Below are positions 26,331 to 34,806 of a stretch of DNA of 64,000 nucleotides, piece after piece. The stretch covers positions 62,001 through 126,000 of the forward strand of contig NZ_LR733312.1 in assembly GCF_902506295.1 (NCBI RefSeq), in the 5' to 3' direction. Made by a program: the position numbers and the translations under genes. The stretch's first letter is position 1, and each line of letters opens with the position of its first letter. A model generated the notes under the pieces. That model worked only from the letters and a program-made list of their open reading frames with translations. It was not told the origin of the DNA and did not search any database. This DNA is from Luteimonas sp. 9C. GTDB lineage: Bacteria > Pseudomonadota > Gammaproteobacteria > Xanthomonadales > Xanthomonadaceae.

Positions 26331-26405
26331 GCTGCAGGCTCCGGAGGCCAGCGCAGTGTGCAGGGAGTGCGTGACCAGGGCGTGTGGCCGCCTCCGGCGC
26401 GGGGG

Positions 26406-26879
26406 TCAGGCGTCGCCGAGCCGCTTGATGAAGCGCAGGGTGCCGTCCGAAAAACCGCAGGCCTTGTAGAACGCGTGTGCGTCGGCGCGCTGCGAACCGC
26501 TGACCAGCTCCAGCCGCGCCGCGCCGGCGAAACGCGCCCGGCGGTCGGCTTCCTTGAGCAACTGGCGACCCAGTCCCTTGCCTTGCGCATCGCTGGTGAC
26601 GATCAGCGCGGTGATGCGGCAGGTCGTGGAGCCCAGCGGCAGGTAATACATGAAGTCGAGCGCGATCAGGCCGCAGACCCGACCGCCACTGCGGGCGACG
26701 ACGAGCGCCTGGCGATCGTTGGCGGTGATCTGGCGGATGCGCTCGCGGGCCTCGGCTTCGGTACAGGGATAGCCCATCTCCGAGAGCAGCGCGGCGACGT
26801 CGTCGGCGTCGATGGCCGACGCGCTGCGCAGGTCGGCATCGGGCAGGTCGCCACGCGGGCCGAAGTGACCGAGGCTCAT
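26406..26879 (-). CDS. GNAT family N-acetyltransferase
   Basis: 157 aa. The acetyl-CoA loop lies in ITALIVTSDAQGKGLGRQLLKEADRRA (Q/R-x-x-G-x-G/A motif as QGKGLG, residues ~97-102), followed by LELVSGSQRADAHAFYKACGF, the standard end of the fold. It is next to clp on the same strand, 11 bp downstream, so probably co-transcribed. Acceptor substrate unknown. Confidence 0.92.
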   Translation of the reverse strand: MSLGHFGPRGDLPDADLRSASAIDADDVAALLSEMGYPCTEAEARERIRQITANDRQALVVARSGGRVCGLIALDFMYYLPLGSTTCRITALIVTSDAQGKGLGRQLLKEADRRARFAGAARLELVSGSQRADAHAFYKACGFSDGTLRFIKRLGDA

Positions 26880-26890
26880 GACGCCGGCGC

Positions 26891-27580
26891 CTAGCGCGTG
26901 CCGAACAGCACGATGGTCTTGCCGCGTGCGGTCAGCTTGCCGTCGAGCTGCAGCTTCTTCAGCACACGTCCCGCCATCTCCCGCGAGCAGCCGACCAGGC
27001 GCGCCAGTTCCTGCCGTGAGATCCGCAACTGCGTGCCCTGCGGATGACTCATGGCCTCCGGCTCGCGGGTGAGGTCATGCAGGGTGCGGATGATGCGGTC
27101 GGTGACGTCGAGGAACGCCAGGCGACCCGCCTTGCGGCTGGTGTCGAGCAGGCGCCGCGAGAGCTGCGCGCCGATGGCGTACATGATCGAGGTCGCGTCG
27201 TTGGCGAGCACGCCGTCGAACAACTGGTACAGGCGCTCGTAGCTGATCTCCGCGAGTTCGCACTGCGTGCGCGTGCGCAGGATGACCTCGCGCACGTCGG
27301 ATTCGATGAACAAGCCCATCTCGCCGACCAGTTCGCCGTTGCCGAAATAGCCGAGGATCAGCTCGCGACCGTCGTCTTCCTCGGTGATGATGCTGACCGA
27401 ACCGCTGACGACGAAGTACAGCGTGCCGGCCGGATCCCCCGGACGGAACACGTCGCTGCGCGGCGGATACCGGCGTCGATGGCAATGGGCGAGAAAGCGC
27501 TCGATCGCCGCCGGCGTGGGTGCCATCGGGTGCGGTGGGCGGGCATGGGGATTGATCAGGGCCACAGGGGTCGGGGTCAT
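26891..27580 (-). CDS. clp: CRP/FNR-type regulator Clp
   Basis: 229-aa cyclic-nucleotide-type DNA-binding regulator, matching the ~230 aa Clp of Xanthomonas. N-terminal cNMP-binding fold (GTLYFVVSGSVSIITEEDDGRELILGYFGNGELVGEMGLF region, ~45-90), a long dimerisation helix, and a C-terminal HTH with LRISRQELARLVGCSREMAGRVLKKLQLDGKL. In Xanthomonas Clp activates exopolysaccharide and extracellular enzyme genes and is inhibited by c-di-GMP rather than activated by cAMP. The ATG at 27580 gives the known N-terminus style (MTPTPVALINP...). Divergent from speD with a 137-bp shared control region. Confidence 0.93.
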   Translation of the reverse strand: MTPTPVALINPHARPPHPMAPTPAAIERFLAHCHRRRYPPRSDVFRPGDPAGTLYFVVSGSVSIITEEDDGRELILGYFGNGELVGEMGLFIESDVREVILRTRTQCELAEISYERLYQLFDGVLANDATSIMYAIGAQLSRRLLDTSRKAGRLAFLDVTDRIIRTLHDLTREPEAMSHPQGTQLRISRQELARLVGCSREMAGRVLKKLQLDGKLTARGKTIVLFGTR

Positions 27581-27717
27581 GGGCTTCGGATCGGGAGAAT
27601 GTCGCAGAGTAGGCGCTCCCGCCGCCAGGGGCAAACCGCGCGTGACCCCGAGGTCGCGAGGCGAGGGTGCTTTGCCGCATAATCTCCGTTTCGCCCAACC
27701 CCCGAGGGTCGACCGCC

Positions 27718-28509
27718 GTGGTCAAACCGCTCCCGCGTCTGAAGCTCCAGGGCTTCAACAACCTGACCAAGGCGCTGTCGTTCAACATCTACGACGTGTG
27801 TTATGCCGCGTCCGAGGACGAGCGCCAGCGCTACATCGCGTACATCGACGAGGTCTACAACGCCGACAGGCTGACCCAGATCCTGACCGATGTGGCGGAG
27901 ATCATCGGCGCGAACATCCTCAACGTCGCCCGCCAGGATTACGAGCCGCAGGGCGCGTCGGTGACCATCCTCATTTCCGAGGAGCCGGTGATCGACAAGT
28001 CGCAGGCGAAGGGCGTGATTTCCGACGCCGTCGTCGCGCATCTCGACAAGTCGCACATCACGGTGCACACGTATCCGGAAACCCATCCGGACAACGGCAT
28101 CGCGACCTTCCGCGCCGACATCGACGTGGCCACCTGCGGCGTGATCTCGCCGCTGAAGGCGTTGAACTACCTGATCGAGAGCCTCGAGTCCGACATCGTG
28201 GTGATGGATTACCGCGTGCGCGGTTTCACCCGCGACGTGAAGGGCAAGAAGCACTACATCGACCACAAGATCAATTCGATCCAGGACTACCTGGCGAAGA
28301 ACATCAAGTCGCGTTACGACGCGCTCGACGTGAACGTCTACCAGGAAAACATCTTCCACACGAAGATGCATCTGAAGGAGTTCGATCTCGACCAGTACCT
28401 GTTCGAAGAGAAGGCGCGCAATCTCTCGTTCAAGGAGCGGATGAAGATCGAGGCGCGCCTGCGCCGCGAGATCGAAGAGCTCTACCACGGCCGCAATCTG
28501 GTCGACTGA
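27718..28509 (+). CDS. speD: S-adenosylmethionine decarboxylase proenzyme
   Basis: 263-aa pyruvoyl enzyme that makes decarboxylated AdoMet, the aminopropyl donor for spermidine. The self-cleavage site is visible as [13 protein letters not shown] with K111-S112, the same position as in E. coli SpeD; Ser112 becomes the pyruvoyl group. A GTG start at 27718 gives [20 protein letters not shown], the N-terminus usual for Xanthomonads; the in-frame upstream codons are not conserved-looking. A CATAAT hexamer at 27678-27683 could be its -10 box. Followed by a strong terminator. Confidence 0.96.
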   Translation: MVKPLPRLKLQGFNNLTKALSFNIYDVCYAASEDERQRYIAYIDEVYNADRLTQILTDVAEIIGANILNVARQDYEPQGASVTILISEEPVIDKSQAKGVISDAVVAHLDKSHITVHTYPETHPDNGIATFRADIDVATCGVISPLKALNYLIESLESDIVVMDYRVRGFTRDVKGKKHYIDHKINSIQDYLAKNIKSRYDALDVNVYQENIFHTKMHLKEFDLDQYLFEEKARNLSFKERMKIEARLRREIEELYHGRNLVD

Positions 28510-28560
28510 CGGCCTGCGGTGATGCGTGACGGGTGACTCGAACCGGTCACGCACGAAAAA

Positions 28561-28588
28561 AAAGGCCCCGCGTGATGCGGGGCCTTTT
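28561..28588. terminator. Rho-independent terminator between speD and coq7
   Basis: AAGGCCCCGC/GCGGGGCCTT stem with a 5-nt GTGAT loop, flanked by an A-run on the left and TTTT on the right; works for speD (+) and, read on the other strand, for coq7 (-). Confidence 0.92.
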
Positions 28589-28670
28589 CCGTTGTCGAGC
28601 GGGTACCGGTCAGGCGTCCGTCGACCGGGATGCTCCCGGTCGGATCACCCCTCACGCGTCCGGCATCGAC

Positions 28671-29318
28671 TCACAACCGGTACGCAACCGCCTTCATCAG
28701 GCTCGACGCGGTCGCCATCAGCGAGGGCACCGGCCACGGCAGCACGCGCGCGCCCGCCTGTTCGGCGTGCTCGGCATGGCGCGCCTCATCCTCCTTCATT
28801 TGCTTGAGGATGCCGCGGCTGCGCTGGTCGGCTTCCGGCAGCGTCTGCAGATGTTCGTCGAGATGCGCTTCCACCTGGCGTTCGGTCTCGACCACGAAGC
28901 CGAGGTTCCAGCCGTCACCGCGCAGGCCGGCGACGACGCCCAGGGCGTAGCTGCCGCCGTACCACAGCGGGTTGAACACGCTGGGCCGGCTGTCGAGTTC
29001 GCGCAATCGCTGGGCGCACCAGGCCAGGTGATCGGTTTCCTCCTGCGCGGCATCGAGCAGGTGCGCCCGGGTATCGGCCTCGCGGGCGACCGCGGCCTGG
29101 CCGAAGTACAGCCCTTGCGCGCAGACCTCGCCGACGTGGTTGATGCGCATCAGCCCCGCCGCATGACGGCGCTCGGCATCATTGAGGACCACATCGGGTG
29201 TGTCGACGGCCGGATTGGGCCGCGTCGCAGGCGGATTGCCGAATACGGTGTCCAGCGCGCGCTGGGTTTCCACCAGCAACTGGTCGACGGGATTGAAGCG
29301 GGGCCGGGGCAAAGCCAT
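28671..29318 (-). CDS. coq7: Demethoxyubiquinone hydroxylase
   Basis: 215-aa membrane-associated di-iron monooxygenase for the last hydroxylation of ubiquinone synthesis. The carboxylate-bridged di-iron ligands appear in order: E in NHVGEVCAQ, ExxH in [10 protein letters not shown], then E in [12 protein letters not shown] and ExxH in [10 protein letters not shown]. The ATG at 29318 is preceded by AGGA about 9 nt upstream and gives the family length; the long open frame upstream is spurious. Divergent from rplM. Confidence 0.95.
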   Translation of the reverse strand: MALPRPRFNPVDQLLVETQRALDTVFGNPPATRPNPAVDTPDVVLNDAERRHAAGLMRINHVGEVCAQGLYFGQAAVAREADTRAHLLDAAQEETDHLAWCAQRLRELDSRPSVFNPLWYGGSYALGVVAGLRGDGWNLGFVVETERQVEAHLDEHLQTLPEADQRSRGILKQMKEDEARHAEHAEQAGARVLPWPVPSLMATASSLMKAVAYRL

Positions 29319-29418
29319 CGGGATACATCCTGCGGCGCGGCGGCTGGCCGCGTGGCGTATCATTCTCGGCCCTCGTTCCCGGCCGCGCCAGCGTCCGGCG
29401 GCACGTGGACCGGCCCGG

Positions 29419-29447
29419 TTGCGTGAACACGGGGCGGCGGCTATCAT
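29419..29447 (+). promoter_or_regulatory. Promoter of rplM-rpsI
   Basis: TTGCGT (29419-29424), a 17-bp spacer and TATCAT (29442-29447) form a good sigma-70 promoter, giving a 5' leader of about 86 nt before rplM. Confidence 0.6.
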
Positions 29448-29539
29448 TCCGCTTCTGTGTTGCACGCTCTACAACGCGAGGCGACGTTCCGCCGGCCACC
29501 GGCGCAACCAGCCCGACCAGTCACCCATCGAGTATTCCC

Positions 29540-29968
29540 ATGAAGACCTTTATTGCCAAGAACGAGACCGTCCAGCGCGACTGGTATCTCGTCGACGCTT
29601 CCGGCAAGACCCTGGGCCGCCTGAGCGCGGAAATCGCCCACCGTCTGCGCGGCAAGCACAAGCCCGTCTACACCCCGCACGTCGATACCGGCGACTACAT
29701 CATCGTGGTCAACGCCGAGAAGATCGCCGTCACCGGCAAGAAGATGACGGACAAGCTCTACCACCGTTTCACGGGCTACATCGGCAACCTGAAGACCGAG
29801 ACCCTGGGCCAGGCGCTTGAGCGCCACCCGGAGCGCGTGATCGAGATCGCCGTCAAGGGCATGCTGCCGAAGAACACCCTCGGCCGCGCCATGTACCGCA
29901 AGCTCAAGGTCTACAAGGGTGCCGAGCACCCGCACGCCGCCCAGCAGCCGCAGCCCCTGGAACTCTAA
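29540..29968 (+). CDS. rplM: 50S ribosomal protein L13
   Basis: 142-aa ribosomal protein of the large subunit; starts [20 protein letters not shown] and contains [17 protein letters not shown] and the signature [22 protein letters not shown]. Length equals the E. coli protein. It is followed 3 bp later by rpsI, the universal pairing. In E. coli L13 represses its own operon by binding the leader; the ~86-nt leader here could serve the same purpose (inference). Confidence 0.99.
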   Translation: MKTFIAKNETVQRDWYLVDASGKTLGRLSAEIAHRLRGKHKPVYTPHVDTGDYIIVVNAEKIAVTGKKMTDKLYHRFTGYIGNLKTETLGQALERHPERVIEIAVKGMLPKNTLGRAMYRKLKVYKGAEHPHAAQQPQPLEL

Positions 29969-29971
29969 GTC

Positions 29972-30364
29972 ATGGCAATTACCCAGAATTACGGCACCGG
30001 CCGTCGCAAGTCCTCCGTCGCCCGCGTGTTCCTGCGCAAGGGCAGCGGCAAGATCACCGTCAACGACCGTCCGCTCGACGAGTTCTTCGGCCGTGAGACC
30101 GCGCGCATGATCGTGCGCCAGCCGCTCGAACTGACCCAGAACACCGAGACGTTCGACATCCTGGTGACGACCACCGGTGGTGGCACGACCGGCCAGGCCG
30201 GTGCGATCCGTCTCGGCATCTCGCGCGCGCTGGTCGAATACGACGAGACGCTGAAGATCGAGCTGCGCAAGGCGGGCTTCATGACCCGTGACGCACGCGA
30301 AGTCGAGCGCAAGAAGGTCGGCCTGCACAAGGCACGTCGCGCCACGCAGTTCTCGAAGCGCTGA
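29972..30364 (+). CDS. rpsI: 30S ribosomal protein S9
   Basis: 130-aa small-subunit protein beginning with the typical [20 protein letters not shown] and ending in the conserved [12 protein letters not shown]-type tail ([11 protein letters not shown]), whose last residues reach the P-site tRNA. Three bp after rplM. A very stable hairpin follows the stop codon. Confidence 0.99.
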   Translation: MAITQNYGTGRRKSSVARVFLRKGSGKITVNDRPLDEFFGRETARMIVRQPLELTQNTETFDILVTTTGGGTTGQAGAIRLGISRALVEYDETLKIELRKAGFMTRDAREVERKKVGLHKARRATQFSKR

Positions 30365-30374
30365 TCGCGCTTTG

Positions 30375-30402
30375 CCGGATCCGCGCGGATGCGTGGATCC
30401 GG
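30375..30402 (+). terminator. Stable hairpin after rpsI, T-run lacking
   Basis: CCGGATCC and GGATCCGG form a perfect 8-bp outer stem, with an inner CGC-GGAT-GCG stem-loop. It starts 10 bp after the rpsI stop. No T-tract follows, so it is either a weak terminator or an mRNA 3'-end stabiliser. Confidence 0.5.
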
Positions 30403-30440
30403 TGTTCGCCGAAGCTTGCGGAGCACTGCGGTTTCGGCGT

Positions 30441-30446
30441 TACAAT
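30441..30446 (+). promoter_or_regulatory. Promoter of tRNA-Gln (-10 box)
   Basis: TACAAT lies 8 nt before the tRNA 5' end, with a weak TTGCGG 19 bp further upstream at 30416-30421. Confidence 0.6.
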
Positions 30447-30454
30447 ATGTTCAT

Positions 30455-30529
30455 AGCCCCGTCGCCAAGCGGTAAGGCACCTGACTCTGACTCAGGCATT
30501 CGGAGGTTCGAATCCTTCCGGGGCTGCCA
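30455..30529 (+). tRNA. tRNA-Gln, anticodon CTG
   Basis: 75-nt cloverleaf with encoded CCA. Acceptor arms AGCCCCG/CGGGGCT; D-arm GCCAAGCGGTAAGGC; anticodon stem CCTGA/TCAGG around the loop CTCTGAC with anticodon CTG (reads CAG); T-arm GGAGG-TTCGAAT-CCTTC. Standard bacterial tRNA-Gln layout. It has its own promoter and terminator. Confidence 0.97.
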
Positions 30530-30540
30530 CATCGAAAACG

Positions 30541-30569
30541 AAAAAGCCCGCCGAAAGGTGGGCTTTTTT
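30541..30569 (+). terminator. Rho-independent terminator of tRNA-Gln
   Basis: AAAGCCCGCC/GGTGGGCTTT stem (one G-T wobble) with a GAAA tetraloop followed by six T in total; 12 bp after the tRNA 3' end. Confidence 0.95.
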
Positions 30570-30760
30570 GTGGCCACGGGTTAGCTGCCAGCCATGCTGC
30601 GGTCCGTGATCCGGGCTGCGGCGGCAGACAGCGCACTGGGCGTTCCGTTCGGCGGGATGCCGGGTGTGGGGTCCTGCCGTGCCGCTCGCGGACGACAGCA
30701 TTCCACGCCGCTGTGCGGCGACACGATGCGCGCGCGTCGATGCCGCTCTAGAATCCCGCG

Positions 30761-31495
30761 ATGAACGCATTCCCGCCTCCCTACACCGCGCCCGATGCCG
30801 TGGTCGACGTCCTGCGCACGCGCGGCTGCGCGGTGCTCGCGCCGTCGACGCTCGCCACGCTGTGTGGCGTGCGGCCCGATGCGTTGCAGGCATGGCGTGC
30901 CTATTGGGACGAGCTGCCACCCGATGCGTATCTCAAGGATGGTGGCCGCTACCGCCGGCGTCGCCACGCCTGCTTCGTGCAGCAAGGCGACGCGCTCGAG
31001 CAGGTTGCACCTCGCGCGCACTGGCAATCCGAGGACTACAACGCCCTGCACGGTGGCATGCATCGGTGGTTCGAACCCCTCGCGCCGACGCTCGTCGCCG
31101 ATCCAGCGTGGACGCGACTCGTCGCCGGATTGGGGCAGGTGTTCGCGCAGGTGCGCGATGACGGCGACTGGCACATCGAAGCCCACCAGTTCCGCATCGA
31201 CACCACCGATGGCATCGGCCGTCCGACGCCCGAAGGCGCGCACCGCGACGGCGTGGATTTCGTCGCGGTCCTGCTGGTGGGACGGACCGGCATCAAGGGG
31301 GGCGAAACGCGGGTGTTCGAGGCGGACGGGCCTGCCGGGCAGCGCTTCACCCTGACCGAGCCCTGGGCGGTGCTGCTGCTCGACGACCATCGCGTCATCC
31401 ACGAATCGACGCCCATCCAGCCCGCCGGTGATGCGGGCCATCGCGACACACTCGTGTTGACGTACCGCGGCCGCGCCTTCCAGGGCGAAGACTGA
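30761..31495 (+). CDS. 2-oxoglutarate/Fe(II) dioxygenase family protein (2OG-Fe_Oxy_2 type)
   Basis: 244 aa. The Fe-binding triad is visible as H-x-D in GAHRDGVDFVAVLLV and the distal His in LLLDDHRVIHESTPI, with an Arg in HRDTLVLTYRGR for 2-oxoglutarate. Relatives include the BsmA-like proteins and L-isoleucine 4-hydroxylase (IDO), which hydroxylate free amino acids, so a free amino acid substrate is possible but not shown. The ATG at 30761 is only 6 nt after a TAGAAT (-10-like) hexamer at 30749-30754, which suggests a leaderless mRNA. Confidence 0.88.
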   Translation: MNAFPPPYTAPDAVVDVLRTRGCAVLAPSTLATLCGVRPDALQAWRAYWDELPPDAYLKDGGRYRRRRHACFVQQGDALEQVAPRAHWQSEDYNALHGGMHRWFEPLAPTLVADPAWTRLVAGLGQVFAQVRDDGDWHIEAHQFRIDTTDGIGRPTPEGAHRDGVDFVAVLLVGRTGIKGGETRVFEADGPAGQRFTLTEPWAVLLLDDHRVIHESTPIQPAGDAGHRDTLVLTYRGRAFQGED

Positions 31496-31518
31496 CGCGT
31501 TCGACCGGCCGGGTTCGT

Positions 31519-31524
31519 TACAAT
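31519..31524 (+). promoter_or_regulatory. -10 box of the fumarylacetoacetase-maiA operon
   Basis: TACAAT, 33 bp before the ATG at 31558; a GGAG ribosome site lies between. Confidence 0.5.
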
Positions 31525-31557
31525 CGCAACAATTAGTCGACGTCAACCGGAGTTGCC

Positions 31558-32550
31558 ATGAAGCTGGGTTCTTTGAAGGAGGGCGGCCGTGACGGCACCC
31601 TGATCGTCGTCTCGCGCGACCTGGGCAGCGCCGTGCGGGCGACCGGCGTCGCCGCGACGCTGCAGCAGGCGCTCGACGACTGGTCGAACACCGCGCCGCG
31701 CCTCAACGCACTGTACGAATCGCTCAATGCGGGCGACGCCGACGGCGTCTTCGATCTCGATGTCGCCCGCCTGGCTGCGCCGCTGCCGCGCGCCTACGAA
31801 TTCGTCGACGGCAGCGCGTACCTGCCGCACGTCGAGCGCGTTCGTCGCGCGCGGGGCGCCGAGGTGCCGGAGAGCTTCTACACCGATCCGCTGATGTACC
31901 AGGCGACCAGCGCCGGTTTCTACGGGCCGCGCGATACCGTCAAGGTCACCAGCGAAGAGCACGGCATCGATCTCGAGGCGGAGATCGTCGTGATCACCGA
32001 CGACGTGCCGATGGCGGTGACGCCCGAGCAGGCCGCCGGGCACATCCAGCTGGTCGGTCTGGTCAACGACGTCTCCCTGCGCAATCTGATTCCAGGCGAA
32101 CTCGCGAAAGGCTTCGGCTTCCTGCAGGCCAAGCCGCGCTCGGCGCTGAGTCCGGTGTTCGTGACGCCGGACGAGCTGGGCGATGCCTGGCAGGGCAACA
32201 AGCTCCATCTGCCGCTGCTCACGCACATCAACGGCGAATGGTTCGGCGCGCCGGAAGCGGGTGTCGATATGCAGTTCGATTTCTCGCAGCTGGTCGCGCA
32301 TGCGGCGAAGACGCGGTCGCTGGTGGCCGGCACGATCGTCGGCTCCGGCACGATCGCCAACGAGGACACCGCGAAAGGCGCGTCATGCTTCGCCGAGAAG
32401 CGCACCGTCGAAACCCTGGAGCAGGGCGCGGCCAAGACGCCGTTCATGGCGTTCGGCGACACCGTGCGCATCGAGATGCTCGACGCGAGCGGTGCGAGCA
32501 TCTTCGGTGCGATCGAGCAGGTGATCGAACGCCAGGCGCTGCCGGAGTAA
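31558..32550 (+). CDS. Fumarylacetoacetate hydrolase family protein
   Basis: 330 aa. The C-terminal FAH fold shows the metal-binding and catalytic blocks LEAEIVVITDDVP, LVNDVSLRNLIPGELAKGFGFLQAKPRSALSP and GSGTIANEDTAKGASCFAEKRTVE. Together with maiA 4 bp downstream and hppD-hmgA at 3-5.6 kb, the most likely job is cleavage of fumarylacetoacetate into fumarate and acetoacetate, the last step of tyrosine breakdown. This ~330-aa form differs from the longer eukaryotic-type fumarylacetoacetase but is usual beside maiA in Xanthomonads. GGAG at 31549-31552 is 5 nt before the start. Confidence 0.92.
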   Translation: MKLGSLKEGGRDGTLIVVSRDLGSAVRATGVAATLQQALDDWSNTAPRLNALYESLNAGDADGVFDLDVARLAAPLPRAYEFVDGSAYLPHVERVRRARGAEVPESFYTDPLMYQATSAGFYGPRDTVKVTSEEHGIDLEAEIVVITDDVPMAVTPEQAAGHIQLVGLVNDVSLRNLIPGELAKGFGFLQAKPRSALSPVFVTPDELGDAWQGNKLHLPLLTHINGEWFGAPEAGVDMQFDFSQLVAHAAKTRSLVAGTIVGSGTIANEDTAKGASCFAEKRTVETLEQGAAKTPFMAFGDTVRIEMLDASGASIFGAIEQVIERQALPE

Positions 32551-32554
32551 ACCG

Positions 32555-33214
32555 ATGACCGCTGCGCTGACGCTGCATACCTACTGGCGCTCCAGCGCGG
32601 CGTATCGCGTGCGCATCGCGCTGCATCTCAAGGGTCTGCCCTTCGTCAGCGTGCCCGTGCACCTGGTCAAGGATGGCGGCGAACAGCGACTGCCGGCGTT
32701 CGCGGCGCGCAATCCGCAACGGCTGGTACCGACGCTGCAGCATGGCGACGCGGTGCTGACCCAGTCGCTGTCGATCATCGAATACCTGGACGAGACGTTT
32801 CCGGACGTGCCGTTGCTGCCCGGCGATGCGTGGTCGCGGCAGCGTGCGCGCGCGCTCGCCCAACTGGTCGCCTGCGACATCCACCCGCTCGGCAACCTGC
32901 GCGTGCTGCAGTATCTGGAGCACGAACTGCAGCTGCCGTCCGAAGCACGCACGCAGTGGGTCGCGCGCTGGGTGCGTGACGGTCTGGCCGCATTCGAAGC
33001 GCTGCTGTTGCAGCAGGGCGCGGGTGAGTTCTGCGTCGGCGATGCACCGACGCTCGCCGACTGTGCCCTGGTGCCGCAGCTCTACAACGCGCGCCGATTC
33101 GGTATCGATCTGGCGCCGTATCCGACGGTCCGCCGGATCGACGCGGCGTGTGCCGCCCTGCCTGCATTCGAGGCGGCGGTGCCGGAACGGCAGGCGGACG
33201 CGCCGCCCGCCTGA
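32555..33214 (+). CDS. maiA: Maleylacetoacetate isomerase (zeta-class GST)
   Basis: 219-aa cytoplasmic enzyme turning maleylacetoacetate into fumarylacetoacetate with glutathione. The zeta-class active-site block reads YWRSSAAYRVRIALHLKGL (residues ~9-27), where the canonical form is SSCSxRVRIAL; the second catalytic-area residue is therefore Ala/Ala rather than Cys/Ser, while the first Ser and the Arg are kept. ALAQLVACDIHPLGNLRVLQYL and DAPTLADCALVPQLYNARRF complete the GST fold. It lies 4 bp after the FAH gene and ends 6 bp from convergent pilU. Confidence 0.95.
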   Translation: MTAALTLHTYWRSSAAYRVRIALHLKGLPFVSVPVHLVKDGGEQRLPAFAARNPQRLVPTLQHGDAVLTQSLSIIEYLDETFPDVPLLPGDAWSRQRARALAQLVACDIHPLGNLRVLQYLEHELQLPSEARTQWVARWVRDGLAAFEALLLQQGAGEFCVGDAPTLADCALVPQLYNARRFGIDLAPYPTVRRIDAACAALPAFEAAVPERQADAPPA

Positions 33215-33220
33215 GCGGAC

Positions 33221-34330
33221 CTACGGGTCGGTCCCGAACACGTCCGCATAGGGGTCGTGACTGCCGGACCCGCCTTCCGAGAGCCGGAACTTCAGGTCCA
33301 GGCCGTCGCGTGAGTCCGCTGCACGCAGCGCGGTCTCACGTTCGATTCGGCCTTCCTTGTACAGGCGGAACAGGCACTGGTCGAAGGTTTCGACGCCGTC
33401 CTCCAGCGAATCCTCCATCGCCTGCTTGATCTCGTGCACCTGGCCGCGGCGCAGCAGGTCGCGGATCATCGGCGTGTTGAGCAGGACCTCGGTCGCCGGC
33501 AGGCGGCGACCGTCCTTGCCGGCCACCAGGCGCTGCGACACCACCGCGCGCAGGTTCAGCGCGAGGTTCATCAGCACGTTCTTGTGCGCGGCTTCGGGGA
33601 AGAAGTTGAGGATGCGCTCGATCGTCTGGTCGGCGTTGTTGGAGTGCAGCGTCGCCAGGCAGATGTGGCCGGTCTCGGCGAAGGAGATCGCCGCTTCCAT
33701 CGTCGTCGCGTCGAGAATTTCGCCGATCAGGATGACGTCGGGCGCCTCGCGCATCGCGTTCTTGAGCGCGTTGTGGAAGGTCAGCGTGTCCAGCCCCACC
33801 TCGCGCTGGTTGACCAGCGACTTCTTGTGCCGGTGCAGGTACTCGATGGGATCCTCGATGGTGAGGATGTGCCCCGAGCTGCTCGCATTGCGGTGGTCGA
33901 TCATCGAGGCCAGCGTGGTCGACTTGCCCGAGCCGGTGGAACCGACGATCAGCACCAGCCCGCGCGGGGCCATGATGATGTCCTTGAGCACCTGCGGCAG
34001 CTGCAGCTCCTCGATGCTCGGGATGTTGCTGCGGATCGCACGGATGACCATGCCCGCTTCGCCGCGCTGCTTGAACACGTTGACGCGGAAGCGCCCGGCG
34101 TCCTGCAGCGAATAGGCCATGTTGAGCTCGAAATCGCGCTCGAACTGCTGGATCTGGCTCTCGTCCATCAGCGAATAGGCGATCTTGCGGACCATGCCGG
34201 GCGGCAGGCCCGTACTGCCCAGCGGGTAGAGCTTGCCTTCGACCTTGATGTACACCGGCGCGCCCGTACTCAGGAACATGTCGGACGCATTCTTCTCGGT
34301 CATCAGCTTCAGGAAGTAGCCGATATCCAT
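33221..34330 (-). CDS. PilT/PilU family type IVa pilus retraction ATPase, PilU-like
   Basis: 369 aa hexameric ATPase of the secretion-ATPase superfamily. Walker A GSTGSGKST at 130-138, Asp box region with ILTIEDPIEYLH, Walker B DVILIGE at 198-204 and the His box with ETGHICLATLHSNNADQ. The sequence runs closer to PilU (accessory retraction motor) than PilT, including the C-terminal extension past ~340. In Xanthomonas pilT and pilU normally sit together at another locus, so this looks like an extra, orphan copy. GGGGAG is 8 nt before the ATG at 34330. Divergent from the DUF4398 lipoprotein. Confidence 0.92.
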   Translation of the reverse strand: MDIGYFLKLMTEKNASDMFLSTGAPVYIKVEGKLYPLGSTGLPPGMVRKIAYSLMDESQIQQFERDFELNMAYSLQDAGRFRVNVFKQRGEAGMVIRAIRSNIPSIEELQLPQVLKDIIMAPRGLVLIVGSTGSGKSTTLASMIDHRNASSSGHILTIEDPIEYLHRHKKSLVNQREVGLDTLTFHNALKNAMREAPDVILIGEILDATTMEAAISFAETGHICLATLHSNNADQTIERILNFFPEAAHKNVLMNLALNLRAVVSQRLVAGKDGRRLPATEVLLNTPMIRDLLRRGQVHEIKQAMEDSLEDGVETFDQCLFRLYKEGRIERETALRAADSRDGLDLKFRLSEGGSGSHDPYADVFGTDP

Positions 34331-34420
34331 GTACGAACTCCCCAGGTGCGACCGGCCTGCGTTGCGCATCCGGTGGCGGCTGACCACAATGACCCGATCA
34401 CGCGTCCGGGCACGATTTTG

Positions 34421-34801
34421 ATGAACACAAGCTTCGCATACATCCGTCCAATGCTGCAGGGCCTCGCGCTCGCAGGTGTGCTGGGGCTCGCCGGTTGTGC
34501 GAGCACGCCGCCGCCGACCGAGGAGCTCGCCGCAGCGCAGTTGTCGGTCACTCGCGCCGGCGACGCCGACGCCGACCAGTACGCACCGGCCGACATCCAG
34601 CAGGCGCGCCGTGCGCTGTCGCAGGCCCAGGCCGCGATGGGCATGGACCGCGCCGACGAGGCGAGGACGCTTGCGCTCTCCGCCAGTGCATTGGCCGATC
34701 TGGCCCATGCCCGCGCGCGCCAGGCGGAAGCCGAGTCCGAACTGTCCGCGCGGCGGGCCGAGATCACCAATCTGCGCCAGCGGCTGCAGGTGGAGGAATG
34801 A
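34421..34801 (+). CDS. DUF4398 domain lipoprotein
   Basis: 126 aa; signal peptide II with lipobox LAGC (lipidated Cys at residue 26, in LGLAGCASTPPPTEE). The rest is helical: QLSVTRAGDADADQYAPADIQQARRALSQAQAAM is the DUF4398 signature, followed by coiled coil. Such lipoproteins are often encoded just before an OmpA-family protein and are thought to act at the outer membrane. It overlaps or nearly abuts the next gene, sharing the ribosome site GGAGG. Confidence 0.88.
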   Translation: MNTSFAYIRPMLQGLALAGVLGLAGCASTPPPTEELAAAQLSVTRAGDADADQYAPADIQQARRALSQAQAAMGMDRADEARTLALSASALADLAHARARQAEAESELSARRAEITNLRQRLQVEE

Positions 34802-34806
34802 GCACG

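Noticed and set aside
29444-30328. 294-codon minus-strand frame opposite rplM-rpsI
   Set aside because: Overlaps two universal ribosomal genes entirely and has no family resemblance.
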